A model generated the notes under the pieces. The model was not told the origin of the DNA and ran no database searches. It worked only from the letters and a program-made list of their open reading frames with translations. The position numbers and the translations under genes are program-made. 64,000 nt of DNA, taken from NCBI GenBank assembly GCA_965216025.1, contig CBDCEX010000017.1:124001-188000 (forward strand). Reading direction: 5' to 3'. Shown piece after piece: positions 1 through 8,673 of this stretch (its first letter is position 1; every line of letters starts with the position of its first letter). This DNA is from JADFQT01 sp965216025 (lineage in GTDB: Bacteria > Chloroflexota > Dehalococcoidia > Lucifugimonadales > UBA3495).

Positions 1-124
1 CGAACGCGGCCTGTGGTCCGCCAGCTAACGCCATGAACAGTTTCTTGAAGTCCTGATCTACATTGCTGCCCCCTTGGATAAGTAAATCGCCTTTAGTTGG
101 TCCCTTTGTATATTCCACTACCAT
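1..124 (-). CDS. Partial cyanophycinase-like / class I glutamine amidotransferase-like protein (N-terminus only)
   Basis: An open minus-strand frame starts at the ATG at 124 and runs off the window start, giving about 41 residues. The visible N-terminus has a GDLLIQGGSN segment followed by an acidic helix and a small/hydrophobic stretch (ALAGGPQAAF). This resembles the opening beta-strand and GG loop of cyanophycinase (peptidase S51) proteins. The catalytic Ser region lies outside the window, so the family call is a resemblance, not a proof. GTG codons directly after the ATG could also start it. It lies upstream of, and in the same direction as, the PPOX gene but is separated by about 85 bases. 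Confidence 0.4.
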   Translation of the reverse strand, partial: MVVEYTKGPTKGDLLIQGGSNVDQDFKKLFMALAGGPQAAF

Positions 125-209
125 GCCCCCAGATAACCAAAATAGGGGAGACTAAAGGAGTCGCTATGGGCTCATCAGAGCCTCCTGACCTCAAATACTG
201 GGGGAAGGA

Positions 210-629
210 TCAGGCCCGGGTTCCGTAGATGTGCTCGGGAACTACTATTACCGCCGACCGGCGCTGCTCCAGCATGGCGGCATCGTACTCCGGCCAGTTA
301 GAATGCTCCGTGCCCGAAGCCGCCCGGTAAACGTCCCTGAGCGCTTCCCGCACCTCGACAGCATCGGTGATGCCGGCTGACAGCAGCTCGGCTCGGCCTT
401 CCAGCACCACATACCCCCGCCAGTCCTCCTGGGAAACCAGCAAGGAGCAGCGCGGGTTGCGCCGCAGGTTGATCAGCTTGGCGCGACGGGCTGTGGTGGT
501 GAAGGCCACGCCCTCCCGGTAGGGACCGCAGGTGACGATGCTCATTTGGGCTCCGCCGCTTCTCCTGAAGGTGGTCAGCACCCCCCGTCGGGTTTCGGCA
601 ACGAAGGCGCGAAGGTTTTCGGACAGCAT
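210..629 (-). CDS. PPOX-class (pyridoxamine 5'-phosphate oxidase fold) F420/FMN-dependent protein
   Basis: A 139-residue protein with the split-barrel flavin-binding pattern of the Rv1155-like PPOX family: an N-terminal helix, a strand VLTTFRRSGGAQMSIV, then KLINLRRNPRCSLLV and a strand YVVLEGRAELL. The length matches the family (130-150 aa). Members bind F420 or FMN and reduce small substrates, acting in the cytoplasm; the cofactor cannot be told from sequence by eye. It starts at an ATG, 52 bases beyond the stop of sbcC, and the two may be cotranscribed. An overlapping 120-residue frame at 298-660 is a shadow. Confidence 0.8.
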   Translation of the reverse strand: MLSENLRAFVAETRRGVLTTFRRSGGAQMSIVTCGPYREGVAFTTTARRAKLINLRRNPRCSLLVSQEDWRGYVVLEGRAELLSAGITDAVEVREALRDVYRAASGTEHSNWPEYDAAMLEQRRSAVIVVPEHIYGTRA

Positions 630-680
630 AATTGGGCCTCGCTGAGTCAGGATTGACCATTCCAGGGCAAGGTTCGTGCC

Positions 681-3278
681 CTAGCTGAGCCAGAAGGTGG
701 AGCCATCCCCGTTCTTCTGAACCTCGATACGCACGGGAAACATATCCTTCAGGTCTTCCAGGTGGGTTATAACGATAATCTTTTCGAAATCGTGCTGAAT
801 GGAGCTAATCACGTCCAGTATCCGCTCTCGTCCCGCCCCGTCCTGAGTGCCGAACCCCTCGTCGATAAACAGGGTCGGCAGGGGAGCGCCCATCCGCTGC
901 GCCAGCACCTTGGAGAGGGCTATCCGCAGCGCCAGGTTTACTCGGAAAGCCTCGCCGCCGCTGTACATTTCGTAACTTCTGGGCCCAAGCTCGTCGCTGA
1001 CGTTGATCTCCAGGGTCTCGATGGGTTCTCCCCGGCCGCTGCGGCGCTCCCGCTGGGTTTCCAGTTTTAAGTGCATTCGATTGTCCGTCATCTGCCCCAG
1101 CAGGTAATTGCCTTCCTCCTCCAGGCGGGGAATCACCGTTTCGATCAACATGGCCTGGACTCCCTGCCGGCCAAAGGCGGTGGCCAGCTCCTGATAAATG
1201 CCCTGGTCTTCCTCCAGCTCGGTCTTGCGGTTGGACACAGCGTCGAGCTCCTTGGCCAGGTCCTCCCTACGGCGCATCTGGCCTTCCAGGTACCCTCGCC
1301 GGGCGATGGCGGTTTGCTGTTTTCCCTCCGCCTCCGTTAGACCTAGCCCCGCCGCTTTCAGCTGGTCCTGAAGCTGGCCGAAACTATCAAGAGCCTCCTG
1401 GGCCTGCTGACCGGACAAGAGTTCCGCTCGGCGAGCTGTCAGTTCCTCTCGCCGTCGTAGGAGCATGTCGCGGGTTTGGGCCAGTGCCTCCTCTTCCTCG
1501 GGCAGCCGGGCCCGGGCTTGGGACAGCTGGACCTGGCGCTCCTCGAAACCCTGCAACTCTCGCATCTGAGCGTAGCTTTGTTGCCGGGCATCTTCCGCGT
1601 AACCCAGGCTTTTAATCTGCAGGTCAAGCTCTTGCAGCGTTTTATTCTCTTCCGCCGCGAACTCCCCCGACTCCAGGGAGGCTAGAGCAGATGCCAGCCG
1701 GGGCTGGGTTCCCGCCAACTCCTGCTGGGCTTGGCGGGACTCCAGGATCTGGCGTTCCACGTTATTGAGGGCGACTTCAAGCTCCCTCTGGGAACCGGCC
1801 AGCGCCTGCTCCTGTTGCGGCAAGGCTTGGTCCACATCGGACTTCTCCGACTGGAGGCTTTTCAGAACCGCTTGATTTTGGCGGTAGAGGTCTCGCTTTT
1901 CTTTTATTTCACGGCCATAGGTTTCGGCCAGCCCCTGGCAGGCATCCAGGGCCAACGACGTTCCGCAGAGGGCGCACACAGCCTGGTCGCCGTCCGGATT
2001 ATCCAGCAGCGCCAGCTTTTTGCCCAACTCCTCCCCCTCGGTCTTGTATCTCTCCAACATGGTTTTGGCCTCGCCCAGGCGGTTGGCTAGATTTTGCTGG
2101 CGCTCCCGCTGCGAAGCTAACTCCTCCCCCTGGCGGCTGAGGGCTGGTCCCTGGGCTTGTAGTCGCGATTGCTCCGAGAGCAGCTGGGCTTCCGCGTCGG
2201 CCCGGGGAGTCAATTCCTCGGCCAGCTTGCGCCGGAGTTGCTCGGCCAGGGTCTCCACCCGGACGCGGCGGCTGTCGATGGCTTGCAGCACACCGGCTCT
2301 CTTTTCGGTATATGCCAGGTGTTGCCCGCGGACCTCCTCCAGCTCTTCAAATCTCTGCCTGGCGGCACCAAGTTTTTCCAGTCCCTCACTGATCAGGGGA
2401 GCCTGGTCCACCAACCCCAGGTACTCTTCGATGCGGCGTTGGGCCTGGGCCAACGCCGCCTCCAGCTGGGCGATCTCCTCGACTAAGTGGTCGATCCGCC
2501 GCTGCTCCTCAGCCAGAGCCTGCTTGCGATTCTCCTGTTCCTGGTCCCGGGCGCGGAGCAGTTCCAGCTCGCGGCGTTTCCCTTGCAGGTCGCTTTCCAC
2601 GGTTTGCAGGTATTGCTCCAGCCCGTAAAGTTCTTGCGACGGGTCGCCCAATTCTTCAACCTCCCGCCGCAACTGCTGCAGGGCTCCCTCGGATTGGTCG
2701 TTGGCCGAGCGGACCTCAGCTAACTTTTCCCGAGCGCGAACCTGCAGCCGGTCGTAGGCATCCAAACCCAGGATGGAGGCCAGCACCGCTTTGCGGTCGG
2801 AAGGAGTCTTGCTGGTGAACTCGTCGGCCCGTCCCTGGAGCAGGAAAGCAGAGTTTATGAAGGTGTCGTAGTCCAAGCCAATGAGCTGCTGAATTTTCTC
2901 CTGGGTTTCCCGCACGGAATTGCCCGAGATGGGCTGGGCATCGCCGCCGTTGAGCAGCTGCAGTTGCAGGTCGGAAACACCGGCCCGGCGCCGTCCCGAC
3001 ATTCCCCGGGCGTGGCTTCGAATAACCCGATAGCTGGTGCCCCGAGATAGAAACTCCAGTTCCACCCGGGCTTCAGCGGCCCCGTAGTAGATCAGGTCGT
3101 CCTGGGTTCGGCCTCGAGCCCTTCCCCACAGGCTCCAGGTGATGGCGTCCAGCAGGGCGGATTTACCGTGACCGTTGGCCCCGCAGAGACAGGCCAGGTG
3201 CAGGCCGGTGAAATCCAAGGGAGGAACATTCTCCCGGTAGCACAGGAAATTTCTGACGCTGAGACGCTGGGGGATCAT
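681..3278 (-). CDS. sbcC: SbcC/Rad50-type DNA repair ATPase
   Basis: An SMC-like ATPase of 865 residues from the chosen ATG (RFLSVRNFLCY-type N-terminus, here MIPQRLSVRNFLCY). Walker A is GANGHGKS at residues 33-40. Long Glu/Gln/Arg-rich coiled coils follow, interrupted near the middle by a CALC zinc-hook motif, then the ABC signature YSGGEAFRVNLALRIALS and Walker B TLFIDEGFG. With SbcD it forms the Mre11-Rad50-type nuclease that processes DNA ends and hairpins. The frame is open upstream to 3485, but the extra 69 residues are low in motif content and cross the promoter. The ATG at 3278 has an AAGG about 7 bases upstream. No sbcD partner is in view. Confidence 0.93.
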   Translation of the reverse strand: MIPQRLSVRNFLCYRENVPPLDFTGLHLACLCGANGHGKSALLDAITWSLWGRARGRTQDDLIYYGAAEARVELEFLSRGTSYRVIRSHARGMSGRRRAGVSDLQLQLLNGGDAQPISGNSVRETQEKIQQLIGLDYDTFINSAFLLQGRADEFTSKTPSDRKAVLASILGLDAYDRLQVRAREKLAEVRSANDQSEGALQQLRREVEELGDPSQELYGLEQYLQTVESDLQGKRRELELLRARDQEQENRKQALAEEQRRIDHLVEEIAQLEAALAQAQRRIEEYLGLVDQAPLISEGLEKLGAARQRFEELEEVRGQHLAYTEKRAGVLQAIDSRRVRVETLAEQLRRKLAEELTPRADAEAQLLSEQSRLQAQGPALSRQGEELASQRERQQNLANRLGEAKTMLERYKTEGEELGKKLALLDNPDGDQAVCALCGTSLALDACQGLAETYGREIKEKRDLYRQNQAVLKSLQSEKSDVDQALPQQEQALAGSQRELEVALNNVERQILESRQAQQELAGTQPRLASALASLESGEFAAEENKTLQELDLQIKSLGYAEDARQQSYAQMRELQGFEERQVQLSQARARLPEEEEALAQTRDMLLRRREELTARRAELLSGQQAQEALDSFGQLQDQLKAAGLGLTEAEGKQQTAIARRGYLEGQMRRREDLAKELDAVSNRKTELEEDQGIYQELATAFGRQGVQAMLIETVIPRLEEEGNYLLGQMTDNRMHLKLETQRERRSGRGEPIETLEINVSDELGPRSYEMYSGGEAFRVNLALRIALSKVLAQRMGAPLPTLFIDEGFGTQDGAGRERILDVISSIQHDFEKIIVITHLEDLKDMFPVRIEVQKNGDGSTFWLS

Positions 3279-3339
3279 ATGGCGCCTTGCCGGCTGTTCA
3301 CCATTTGGCACTTTTGGCCAGGGTGTTAAATGTCGGCCC

Positions 3340-3367
3340 ATTCTAACACAGGGCCAAGGCCTTTCAA
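3340..3367 (-). promoter_or_regulatory. Sigma70-type promoter for sbcC
   Basis: Read on the minus strand: TTGAAA, 16-base spacer, TAGAAT. It ends about 60 bases upstream of the sbcC ATG. Its -35 hexamer lies only 7 bases from that of the divergent ffh promoter. Confidence 0.55.
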
Positions 3368-3374
3368 TTACGCC

Positions 3375-3404
3375 TTGACCCCCTCGTGGCGGCGAGCCTA
3401 CAAT
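3375..3404 (+). promoter_or_regulatory. Sigma70-type promoter for ffh
   Basis: TTGACC at 3375-3380, 18-base spacer, TACAAT at 3399-3404; about 80 bases upstream of the ffh start. It is back to back with the sbcC promoter. Confidence 0.6.
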
Positions 3405-3484
3405 TTGGTAAAGAGCTATTTTTAAGACTGGTTGGCTCCGATTCCGCTGCTGGAAAGGACGCTGGCTGGTAAGGGATTTAAGCA

Positions 3485-4816
3485 TTGTTTGAGAACCTGA
3501 CCGACAAGCTCACTGGGATATTCCAGCGTCTACAGAATCGGGGGCGCCTGACCGAAAAGGACATCGACGAAGCCCTGGGGCAGGTCCGCCGCGCCCTGTT
3601 GGAAGCGGACGTGAATTTCCGGGTGGCCCGCGATTTCGTGGCCAAGGTAAAAGAGAGGTCCCTGGGCGCCGATGTGCTGCAAAGCCTCACGCCGGGGCAG
3701 CAAGTGGTTAAAGTGGTTCACGAGGAGCTGACGGAACTGCTTAGCGGGAGTGACCACCGGCTGACCCTCTCGAGTCAACTCCCCACCGTGCTGATGCTGG
3801 TCGGCTTGCAGGGCTCCGGTAAGACCACCACCGCAGCCAAGCTGGCTTTGCAGCAGCGGAGGCAGGGGCACAGCTCGCTCCTGGTGGCGGCGGACCTGCG
3901 CCGCCCGGCCGCCATCTCCCAGCTGGAAACCCTGGGCCGTCAGCTGGATATTCCGGTTTATTCCGAAGACCCCAAGACCTCCACTGTGGTTCAAGTAGCT
4001 GAAGCCGGCGTAAAGCGCGGACAGCAGCTGGGAGTCAGTTGGGTAATTATCGATACCGGCGGCCGGCTGCATATTGATGACCAGCTGATGGGGGAGCTGG
4101 AAGAGATCAAGAGAGCGGCTTCTCCCACTGAAACCCTGTTGGTCGTCGACGCCATGACCGGTCAGGATGCGGTTAACGCCGCCCAGGAATTCCACGAAAG
4201 GGTGTCTCTAACCGGCCTGATTATGACCAAGATGGACGGTGACGCCCGGGGTGGCGCCGCACTGTCGGTTACGCAGGTAACCGGCGTGTCGATAAAGTTC
4301 ATCGGCGTGGGAGAACGCAGCGATGCGCTGGAGGCCTTCCACCCCGACCGCATGGCCTCCCGCATTCTGGCCATGGGAGATGTCCTGACGCTGATCGAAA
4401 AGGCCCAGGAAGTGGTGGACCAGGATCAGGCCAAGGAGATGGAGCGCAAGTTCCGGCAGGCCACTTTTGACCTGGAGGATTTCCTGCAGCAGATTCAAGC
4501 TGTAAAAAAGATGGGGTCACTATCCCAGATTATGGAAATGATTCCAGGCATGAACCAGCTGGGCAAGAATATGCCTGCCGACCTGGATGAAGGGCAGATC
4601 ACGCGAACGGAGGCCATCATCCGATCCATGACCGCTGAGGAGCGGCGTCGCCCGGAGATCATCAACGGCAGCCGGCGCCGGCGCATCGCCAAGGGCAGCG
4701 GCACCACTGCCCAGGATATCAATCAGCTTTTGAACCAATTCCGGCAGACCCAGAAGTTAATGAAGCAGTTTTCTCGCAGCCGGAACCCTCGCAGCCTGAT
4801 GGGCATGTTCCGGTAG
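3485..4816 (+). CDS. ffh: Signal recognition particle GTPase Ffh (SRP54)
   Basis: A 443-residue Ffh of normal length. It has an N-terminal helical bundle (residues 1-90), a G domain with GLQGSGKTT at 107-115, an IIDTGGR motif and TKMDGDARGG, then a Met-rich M domain (MEMIPGMNQLGKNM, RRRRIAKGSGTTAQDIN) that binds 4.5S RNA and signal peptides. It targets ribosome-nascent chains to FtsY and SecYEG at the membrane. The start is TTG; AAGGGA lies about 9 bases upstream and the protein begins MFENLTDKL as expected. No FtsY or rpsP/rimM follows, so the usual operon context is absent. Confidence 0.97.
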   Translation: MFENLTDKLTGIFQRLQNRGRLTEKDIDEALGQVRRALLEADVNFRVARDFVAKVKERSLGADVLQSLTPGQQVVKVVHEELTELLSGSDHRLTLSSQLPTVLMLVGLQGSGKTTTAAKLALQQRRQGHSSLLVAADLRRPAAISQLETLGRQLDIPVYSEDPKTSTVVQVAEAGVKRGQQLGVSWVIIDTGGRLHIDDQLMGELEEIKRAASPTETLLVVDAMTGQDAVNAAQEFHERVSLTGLIMTKMDGDARGGAALSVTQVTGVSIKFIGVGERSDALEAFHPDRMASRILAMGDVLTLIEKAQEVVDQDQAKEMERKFRQATFDLEDFLQQIQAVKKMGSLSQIMEMIPGMNQLGKNMPADLDEGQITRTEAIIRSMTAEERRRPEIINGSRRRRIAKGSGTTAQDINQLLNQFRQTQKLMKQFSRSRNPRSLMGMFR

Positions 4817-4933
4817 TGACAGCCCGGCTATTTGCGCACTCAGGGTGCCGCATTACGGTCCGAGCCAGCCAAGAGGGCACATGTTCAGGAAAATCAATAT
4901 GATCTGGGACATACTGGATAAAAGGAGTCAACA

Positions 4934-5380
4934 ATGACCCAACAGCAAGACTGTTGCATGTGGCAGGACCCTATCATCCAGCAAAAGGGGTTTGAGCACC
5001 CACGTAAGGTGGCTGAACTGGAGGTTTCCACCGCTGTTCTTCGCCTTACCCACCAGTACTTTCGGGGGTATACTATTCTCGTTCTGCGACAGCATGCCCA
5101 AGAGCTCTGGCAGCTAGATCAAGAAACCCGTCAGATGTTCATGGAAGACGCTAACCAAATGGCTCTAGCTCTGGACAAGACTTTCAAGCCCCTCAAGATG
5201 AATTATTCCTTACTAGGCAACAATGATCCCATTATGGACCATCTTCATTGGCACCTTACTCCACGCCGCCTAACCGATCCCGCCCCCAAGCGCCATATCT
5301 CGGCAGCCCCCTTTCCTGAGGTCAGCCTCAGCGAAGAGGAGTTCAAGCAGATGGCCGATGAAATCCGACGTAACCTGTAG
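4934..5380 (+). CDS. HIT (histidine triad) family protein
   Basis: A 148-residue protein with the C-terminal histidine triad in DHLHWHLTPRR (His-x-His-x-His), the active site of nucleotide hydrolases/transferases of the HIT superfamily. An N-terminal strand and helix (YTILVLRQHAQELWQL) matches the HIT fold. Its substrate, probably a dinucleoside polyphosphate or AMP-lysine-type compound, is not predictable. The start is ATG with AGGAG 7 bases upstream. It follows ffh by 117 bases with no clear terminator between, so it may be read from the ffh promoter. Confidence 0.8.
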   Translation: MTQQQDCCMWQDPIIQQKGFEHPRKVAELEVSTAVLRLTHQYFRGYTILVLRQHAQELWQLDQETRQMFMEDANQMALALDKTFKPLKMNYSLLGNNDPIMDHLHWHLTPRRLTDPAPKRHISAAPFPEVSLSEEEFKQMADEIRRNL

Positions 5381-5492
5381 ACGGAGCTTACAAGGAAACA
5401 GTTCAGATATCTTCTAGGTAAGAAATAAATTGACATGGGTAATGTACGTCGAAACCCCACCCGCGCTTTTGTCGATCCTGGAACCTCCCGGT

Positions 5493-6410
5493 CTAGACCA
5501 TCCCGGCCCGTAGCGCGGTGAAGAGGTAAACCGTGGCGTAGGTGCGCCAGGGTGACCATCTGGCGGAGAAGGGTCCCAGCTGCTCGTCGCTGATGGGGTC
5601 GCCAGCGAAGTACAGGCTGGAGACGATGCGGCGCAGCGCCAGGTCACCCAGAGGCAGGGCGTCCGGACGCCCCAGACCCCGCACCAGCACCCACTGCGCC
5701 GTCCATTTGCCGACGCCTCTTAGCTGAGTTACCCGCTGGACTACTTCTTCATCGGATTTCTGGTTCAGGCAATTCAACCCGCCGGTTCCGTCGCGGGCGG
5801 CCCGGGCAATGCCCTGCACGTACTCGGCCTTGCGGTAGCTCAGTTTCAGTTGCCGCAGGTCTTCCACCGATGCTGAAGCCAGGGCTTCCGGCCGGGGAAA
5901 GGCGTAGTAATCAATGCCATCGAAGTCTTGGCGCAAGCCGTAGGTCTCAATTAGCAGCGTCCTGACGGTTCGAGCGACGCTGGTGGAGATCTGCTGGCCC
6001 AGGATGGCCAGGGTCAATGCCTCGAACACCGATGCGGTGTGGGGCAGGTGCAGTCCGTAAAATCTCTCGCAGATGGCCGCCAGGATCGGGTCCCGCCGAG
6101 CCAGATCGTAAAAGGGATTCAGCTCCTGTTGGGTGCCCAGCAGCCAGGCTACCTGAGCCGTACCCGCCGTAGCGTCCTGAGGCGTCAGGTTTTCTCCCCT
6201 GAGCTCTACCTCCAGCTCTGGTTCTTCCACCGTTCCGAGCGCCCGAACCGAGGCCAGGGCCAGCTTGGAACCCAAATCCAGCAATCGATGATACTGACCG
6301 TCGACCCAGGAATCGGTGCCGTACTGGCCTCGGAAGTAGGTGTGGTAGCCAGCCGTTAGCTCCAGATCGAAAGGCGGCGCCGGCTGAAGGTTGGTAATCA
6401 GGCGATCCAT
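5493..6410 (-). CDS. alkA: DNA-3-methyladenine glycosylase II (AlkA/HhH-GPD)
   Basis: An HhH-GPD DNA glycosylase of about 305 residues. The C-terminal half has ILGQQISTSVART, the hairpin LRGVGKWTAQWVLV, and a downstream LPLGDLALRR whose Asp matches the catalytic Asp of AlkA. The N-terminal part (PFDLELTAGYHTYFRG) matches the AlkA N-terminal beta domain. It removes alkylated purines in base-excision repair. The ATG at 6410 is preferred; a TTG at 6425, immediately after the thpR stop, is the alternative and has no visible ribosome site. It is the last gene of a minus-strand run with thpR and mug. Confidence 0.88.
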   Translation of the reverse strand: MDRLITNLQPAPPFDLELTAGYHTYFRGQYGTDSWVDGQYHRLLDLGSKLALASVRALGTVEEPELEVELRGENLTPQDATAGTAQVAWLLGTQQELNPFYDLARRDPILAAICERFYGLHLPHTASVFEALTLAILGQQISTSVARTVRTLLIETYGLRQDFDGIDYYAFPRPEALASASVEDLRQLKLSYRKAEYVQGIARAARDGTGGLNCLNQKSDEEVVQRVTQLRGVGKWTAQWVLVRGLGRPDALPLGDLALRRIVSSLYFAGDPISDEQLGPFSARWSPWRTYATVYLFTALRAGMV

Positions 6411-6425
6411 GTGCTCAATTGCCAA

Positions 6426-7040
6426 CTAACTGCCGGCGAGGTGTACCGACCCTAAGGAAGTGTAGGTTGCTCCCTCCGGCCTGCGGTCACTCTGGATCAG
6501 GTGCAATGAATCCACCAGCCACGGCGAAGAGGGCTCCAGTTTCGCTTCCGAGACAGTCTTACCAATCTGAAGCCGGGCTGGCGGCGGCACTCCCTCGCGA
6601 ACCCGGCCCAGGGTCAGGTGTGGCCGGTAGGGTCGCTGCTCCGGGGCAAAACCCATCCGGTCAGCGGCCTCTTCCACCCCGACTTGCAACCCAGCCAGGG
6701 CGGTAGGGTCACCCTGGATGCCCGCCCATAATACCCGGGGCCGGCGAGGGTTGGTAAACACGCCCAACTGGGATAGACCCAGCTGCAAGGCGCCAGAATC
6801 GTTAATCTGGGATGCTTGGGTCATCGCCTCGAAAACCTGCTCGGTGAAATTTGGCCGGATGTTACCCAGGAATTTAAGGGTCAAATGAATGCCGGAGGGG
6901 TCTACCCAGCGAACTCCGGTCGAGATCTCCTGCCTCAAAGCGCATATTGTCCGGGTCAAAGCCTCTTTGCCTTGAGCAGGGAGAACCAGCGCGATGAAAA
7001 CCCGGATACTTTCAGTGACGCTGTCTCTGCGCTGGATCAA
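6426..7040 (-). CDS. thpR: RNA 2',3'-cyclic phosphodiesterase / 2'-5' RNA ligase family (ThpR)
   Basis: A 204-residue 2H phosphoesterase. Two HxTx motifs are visible: HLTLKFLG (His52) and PHLTLGRV (His141), the two catalytic arms of the fold, and the length fits ThpR/LigT. Members open 2',3'-cyclic phosphates and, in vitro, ligate tRNA halves. The start is a TTG whose last bases overlap the TGA stop of mug (4-base overlap), which indicates translational coupling. Its cellular role beside two DNA glycosylases is unclear. Confidence 0.88.
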   Translation of the reverse strand: MIQRRDSVTESIRVFIALVLPAQGKEALTRTICALRQEISTGVRWVDPSGIHLTLKFLGNIRPNFTEQVFEAMTQASQINDSGALQLGLSQLGVFTNPRRPRVLWAGIQGDPTALAGLQVGVEEAADRMGFAPEQRPYRPHLTLGRVREGVPPPARLQIGKTVSEAKLEPSSPWLVDSLHLIQSDRRPEGATYTSLGSVHLAGS

Positions 7041-7645
7041 TTGGTGCTGCCTCTACGGAGGCTGTCGGAACGGAGCTCGCCCAGCTGTTGATACCAGGCC
7101 ACCAGGGCTGCCAGTGAATACTGGGCGTTGGCGGGACTGGGGTTAGGCACTACAAAAACCCGAGTCTGTCCAATGGAGTGAGGCTGGAGACCCAGGTCGG
7201 GTTTTTCTTTCAAGCCCTCAGGCAGGCCATCAGCATATTTCAGATAAGCCCGGTAGCACATCATGCCGTGGAAGCAGGCGATGGCGGGCCGATAGTCCAG
7301 CAACTTGGCTTTCAGTATCGGCGCTCCGTGACGGTAGTCCGAGACCTTCAGCCCGGAAGCCTGCGAAGTTGGACGCTTGATCAAGTCCGTCAAACCGATT
7401 CCGTGATCCAGCAACTGCTGATCCAGCGCCGGCGAAAGCGGAACTGGGACCAAGTCCGAGCCGTTCAGCGCAGTCCAGAACCGATTGCGAGGATTGGCGA
7501 AGTAGTGCCCCTCTCGCACCGAGATGCTGGAGGGGTTGAGCCCGATGAACACGATATCCAAGCCCGGCTGGAGATAGTCGGGCAAGGTCTCCAAAACTCC
7601 CTCGGCATTGAATTCCGGGGCCGTGAATTCCGGTTGCGACGACAT
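7037..7645 (-). CDS. mug: G/U mismatch-specific DNA glycosylase (Mug/TDG family)
   Basis: A 202-residue family 2 uracil-DNA glycosylase. Motif A is FIGLNPSS (residues 33-40; E. coli Mug has GINPGL), followed by GHYFANPRNRFW and GIGLTDLIKRPT. The C-terminal motif is VPNPSPANAQYS. It excises uracil or thymine opposite G, or ethenocytosine, in base-excision repair. It lies between the amidohydrolase and thpR and shares a 4-base overlap with thpR. Together with alkA it makes a small base-damage repair cluster. Confidence 0.88.
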   Translation of the reverse strand: MSSQPEFTAPEFNAEGVLETLPDYLQPGLDIVFIGLNPSSISVREGHYFANPRNRFWTALNGSDLVPVPLSPALDQQLLDHGIGLTDLIKRPTSQASGLKVSDYRHGAPILKAKLLDYRPAIACFHGMMCYRAYLKYADGLPEGLKEKPDLGLQPHSIGQTRVFVVPNPSPANAQYSLAALVAWYQQLGELRSDSLRRGSTN

Positions 7646-7668
7646 TCTCTGCGTCCTCGTAAGGGGGC

Positions 7669-8508
7669 CTAAAGTTTTAGGAGCCTCACAGCGTTTTCGC
7701 CCAAAATCGCCGCCTTGGCTTCCGGTTCTAATCCGGAATCGTGGAGTTCCTGGGCCAGCCGGCGATGGGATACCAAGGGGTAATCCGATGCCAGCAGGAT
7801 TTTTTCCGGCCCGACCAGGCTGGCGGCCGTGGCGAACACCTGCTTTTGATAGAGGAGGGGCGAAACCGCCGTGTCGAAATAGACGTTTCGCAAGGCCTTA
7901 TGTACTTCCGGCATCAGCCCGTAGAAGGGCAGTCCGCCGCCCCAATGAGCGCAGATGATGTCGTTCTCCGGGAAGTTTAGGATGAAGCGATAGAGCTTAT
8001 CCGGCGTGGTGCTTCCCTTCCCGGCGTAGGAATGCCCCACCGGCTCGGAAGCGTGAATCACCACCGGCGCTCCCAGCTCATAGGCGGCCAGCATCACCGG
8101 CTTCATTAGAGTCTTGCTGGTGATATCGAACCCCTGGGTGTCGGGATGAAGCTCGCCCACACCTTGCAAACCCGCCTCGACACACCTCCGGATTTCCCGC
8201 GCGGCCCGGCTGCCCCAAGCCGGGTTTACCGAGCAGAACCCAACGAGGCGATTGGGATGTTGCTGCCGGGCCTGGATCAGGAAATCGTTCACTTCGCCGG
8301 AAATGTCCTGATTGGTCCAGCCCATACCGATTACCACCGACACGTCCACGCCGTCCTGGTCCATGTCCTGGATCAGCTCAGCCGTGGTGGCCAGGCGCGA
8401 TTTGGGGTTGGAGAAGAGGGCGGCGAAGGTGGCGTCCTGGGTCGCCAGCTCGGTTCGGCGCTGAGAAAAGCTTTCCGGGAAGATATGACAGTGGGCGTCA
8501 ACTATCAT
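7669..8508 (-). CDS. Amidohydrolase 2 family metal-dependent hydrolase
   Basis: A 279-residue TIM-barrel amidohydrolase. The N-terminal metal motif DAHCHIF has His6 and His8. Later elements are GELHPD, VVIHASEPVG, IICAHWGGGLPF and LLASDYPL, whose Asp is the usual last catalytic ligand. The family includes 2-pyrone-4,6-dicarboxylate hydrolases and ACMSD-like decarboxylases; no substrate can be named. It is 23 bases upstream of mug on the same strand. The start is ATG. Confidence 0.85.
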   Translation of the reverse strand: MIVDAHCHIFPESFSQRRTELATQDATFAALFSNPKSRLATTAELIQDMDQDGVDVSVVIGMGWTNQDISGEVNDFLIQARQQHPNRLVGFCSVNPAWGSRAAREIRRCVEAGLQGVGELHPDTQGFDITSKTLMKPVMLAAYELGAPVVIHASEPVGHSYAGKGSTTPDKLYRFILNFPENDIICAHWGGGLPFYGLMPEVHKALRNVYFDTAVSPLLYQKQVFATAASLVGPEKILLASDYPLVSHRRLAQELHDSGLEPEAKAAILGENAVRLLKL

Positions 8509-8577
8509 GGTATAGCGGGTTCGGTCGAGGGTCTGAAAGGGTTTGTGAGAATGTTCGAGACCGGAGTAATTAAGACC

Positions 8578-8660
8578 GGGGTAATCGGCCCTTCGACTGG
8601 CTCAGGGTGAACGGGTTCCTTTACGTTCGTGGTGAGCTTGTCGAACCATGAACGATGGCT
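8578..8660. repeat. Dispersed intergenic repeat (CTTCGACTGGCTCAGG / TCGTGGTGAGCTTGTCGAA type)
   Basis: An intergenic stretch with CCTTCGACTGGCTCAGGG, GAACGGGTTCC and CGTGGTGAGCTTGTCGAACC. It resembles, in inverted orientation, the longer repeats near 31.9 kb and 38.4 kb. No coding capacity is seen in it. Confidence 0.6.
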
Positions 8661-8673
8661 AGTTTCACCGGAT

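Noticed and set aside
681..3485. The full 934-residue form of SbcC
   Set aside because: The first 69 residues cover the promoter pair and have no SbcC homology; the ATG at 3278 has a ribosome site.
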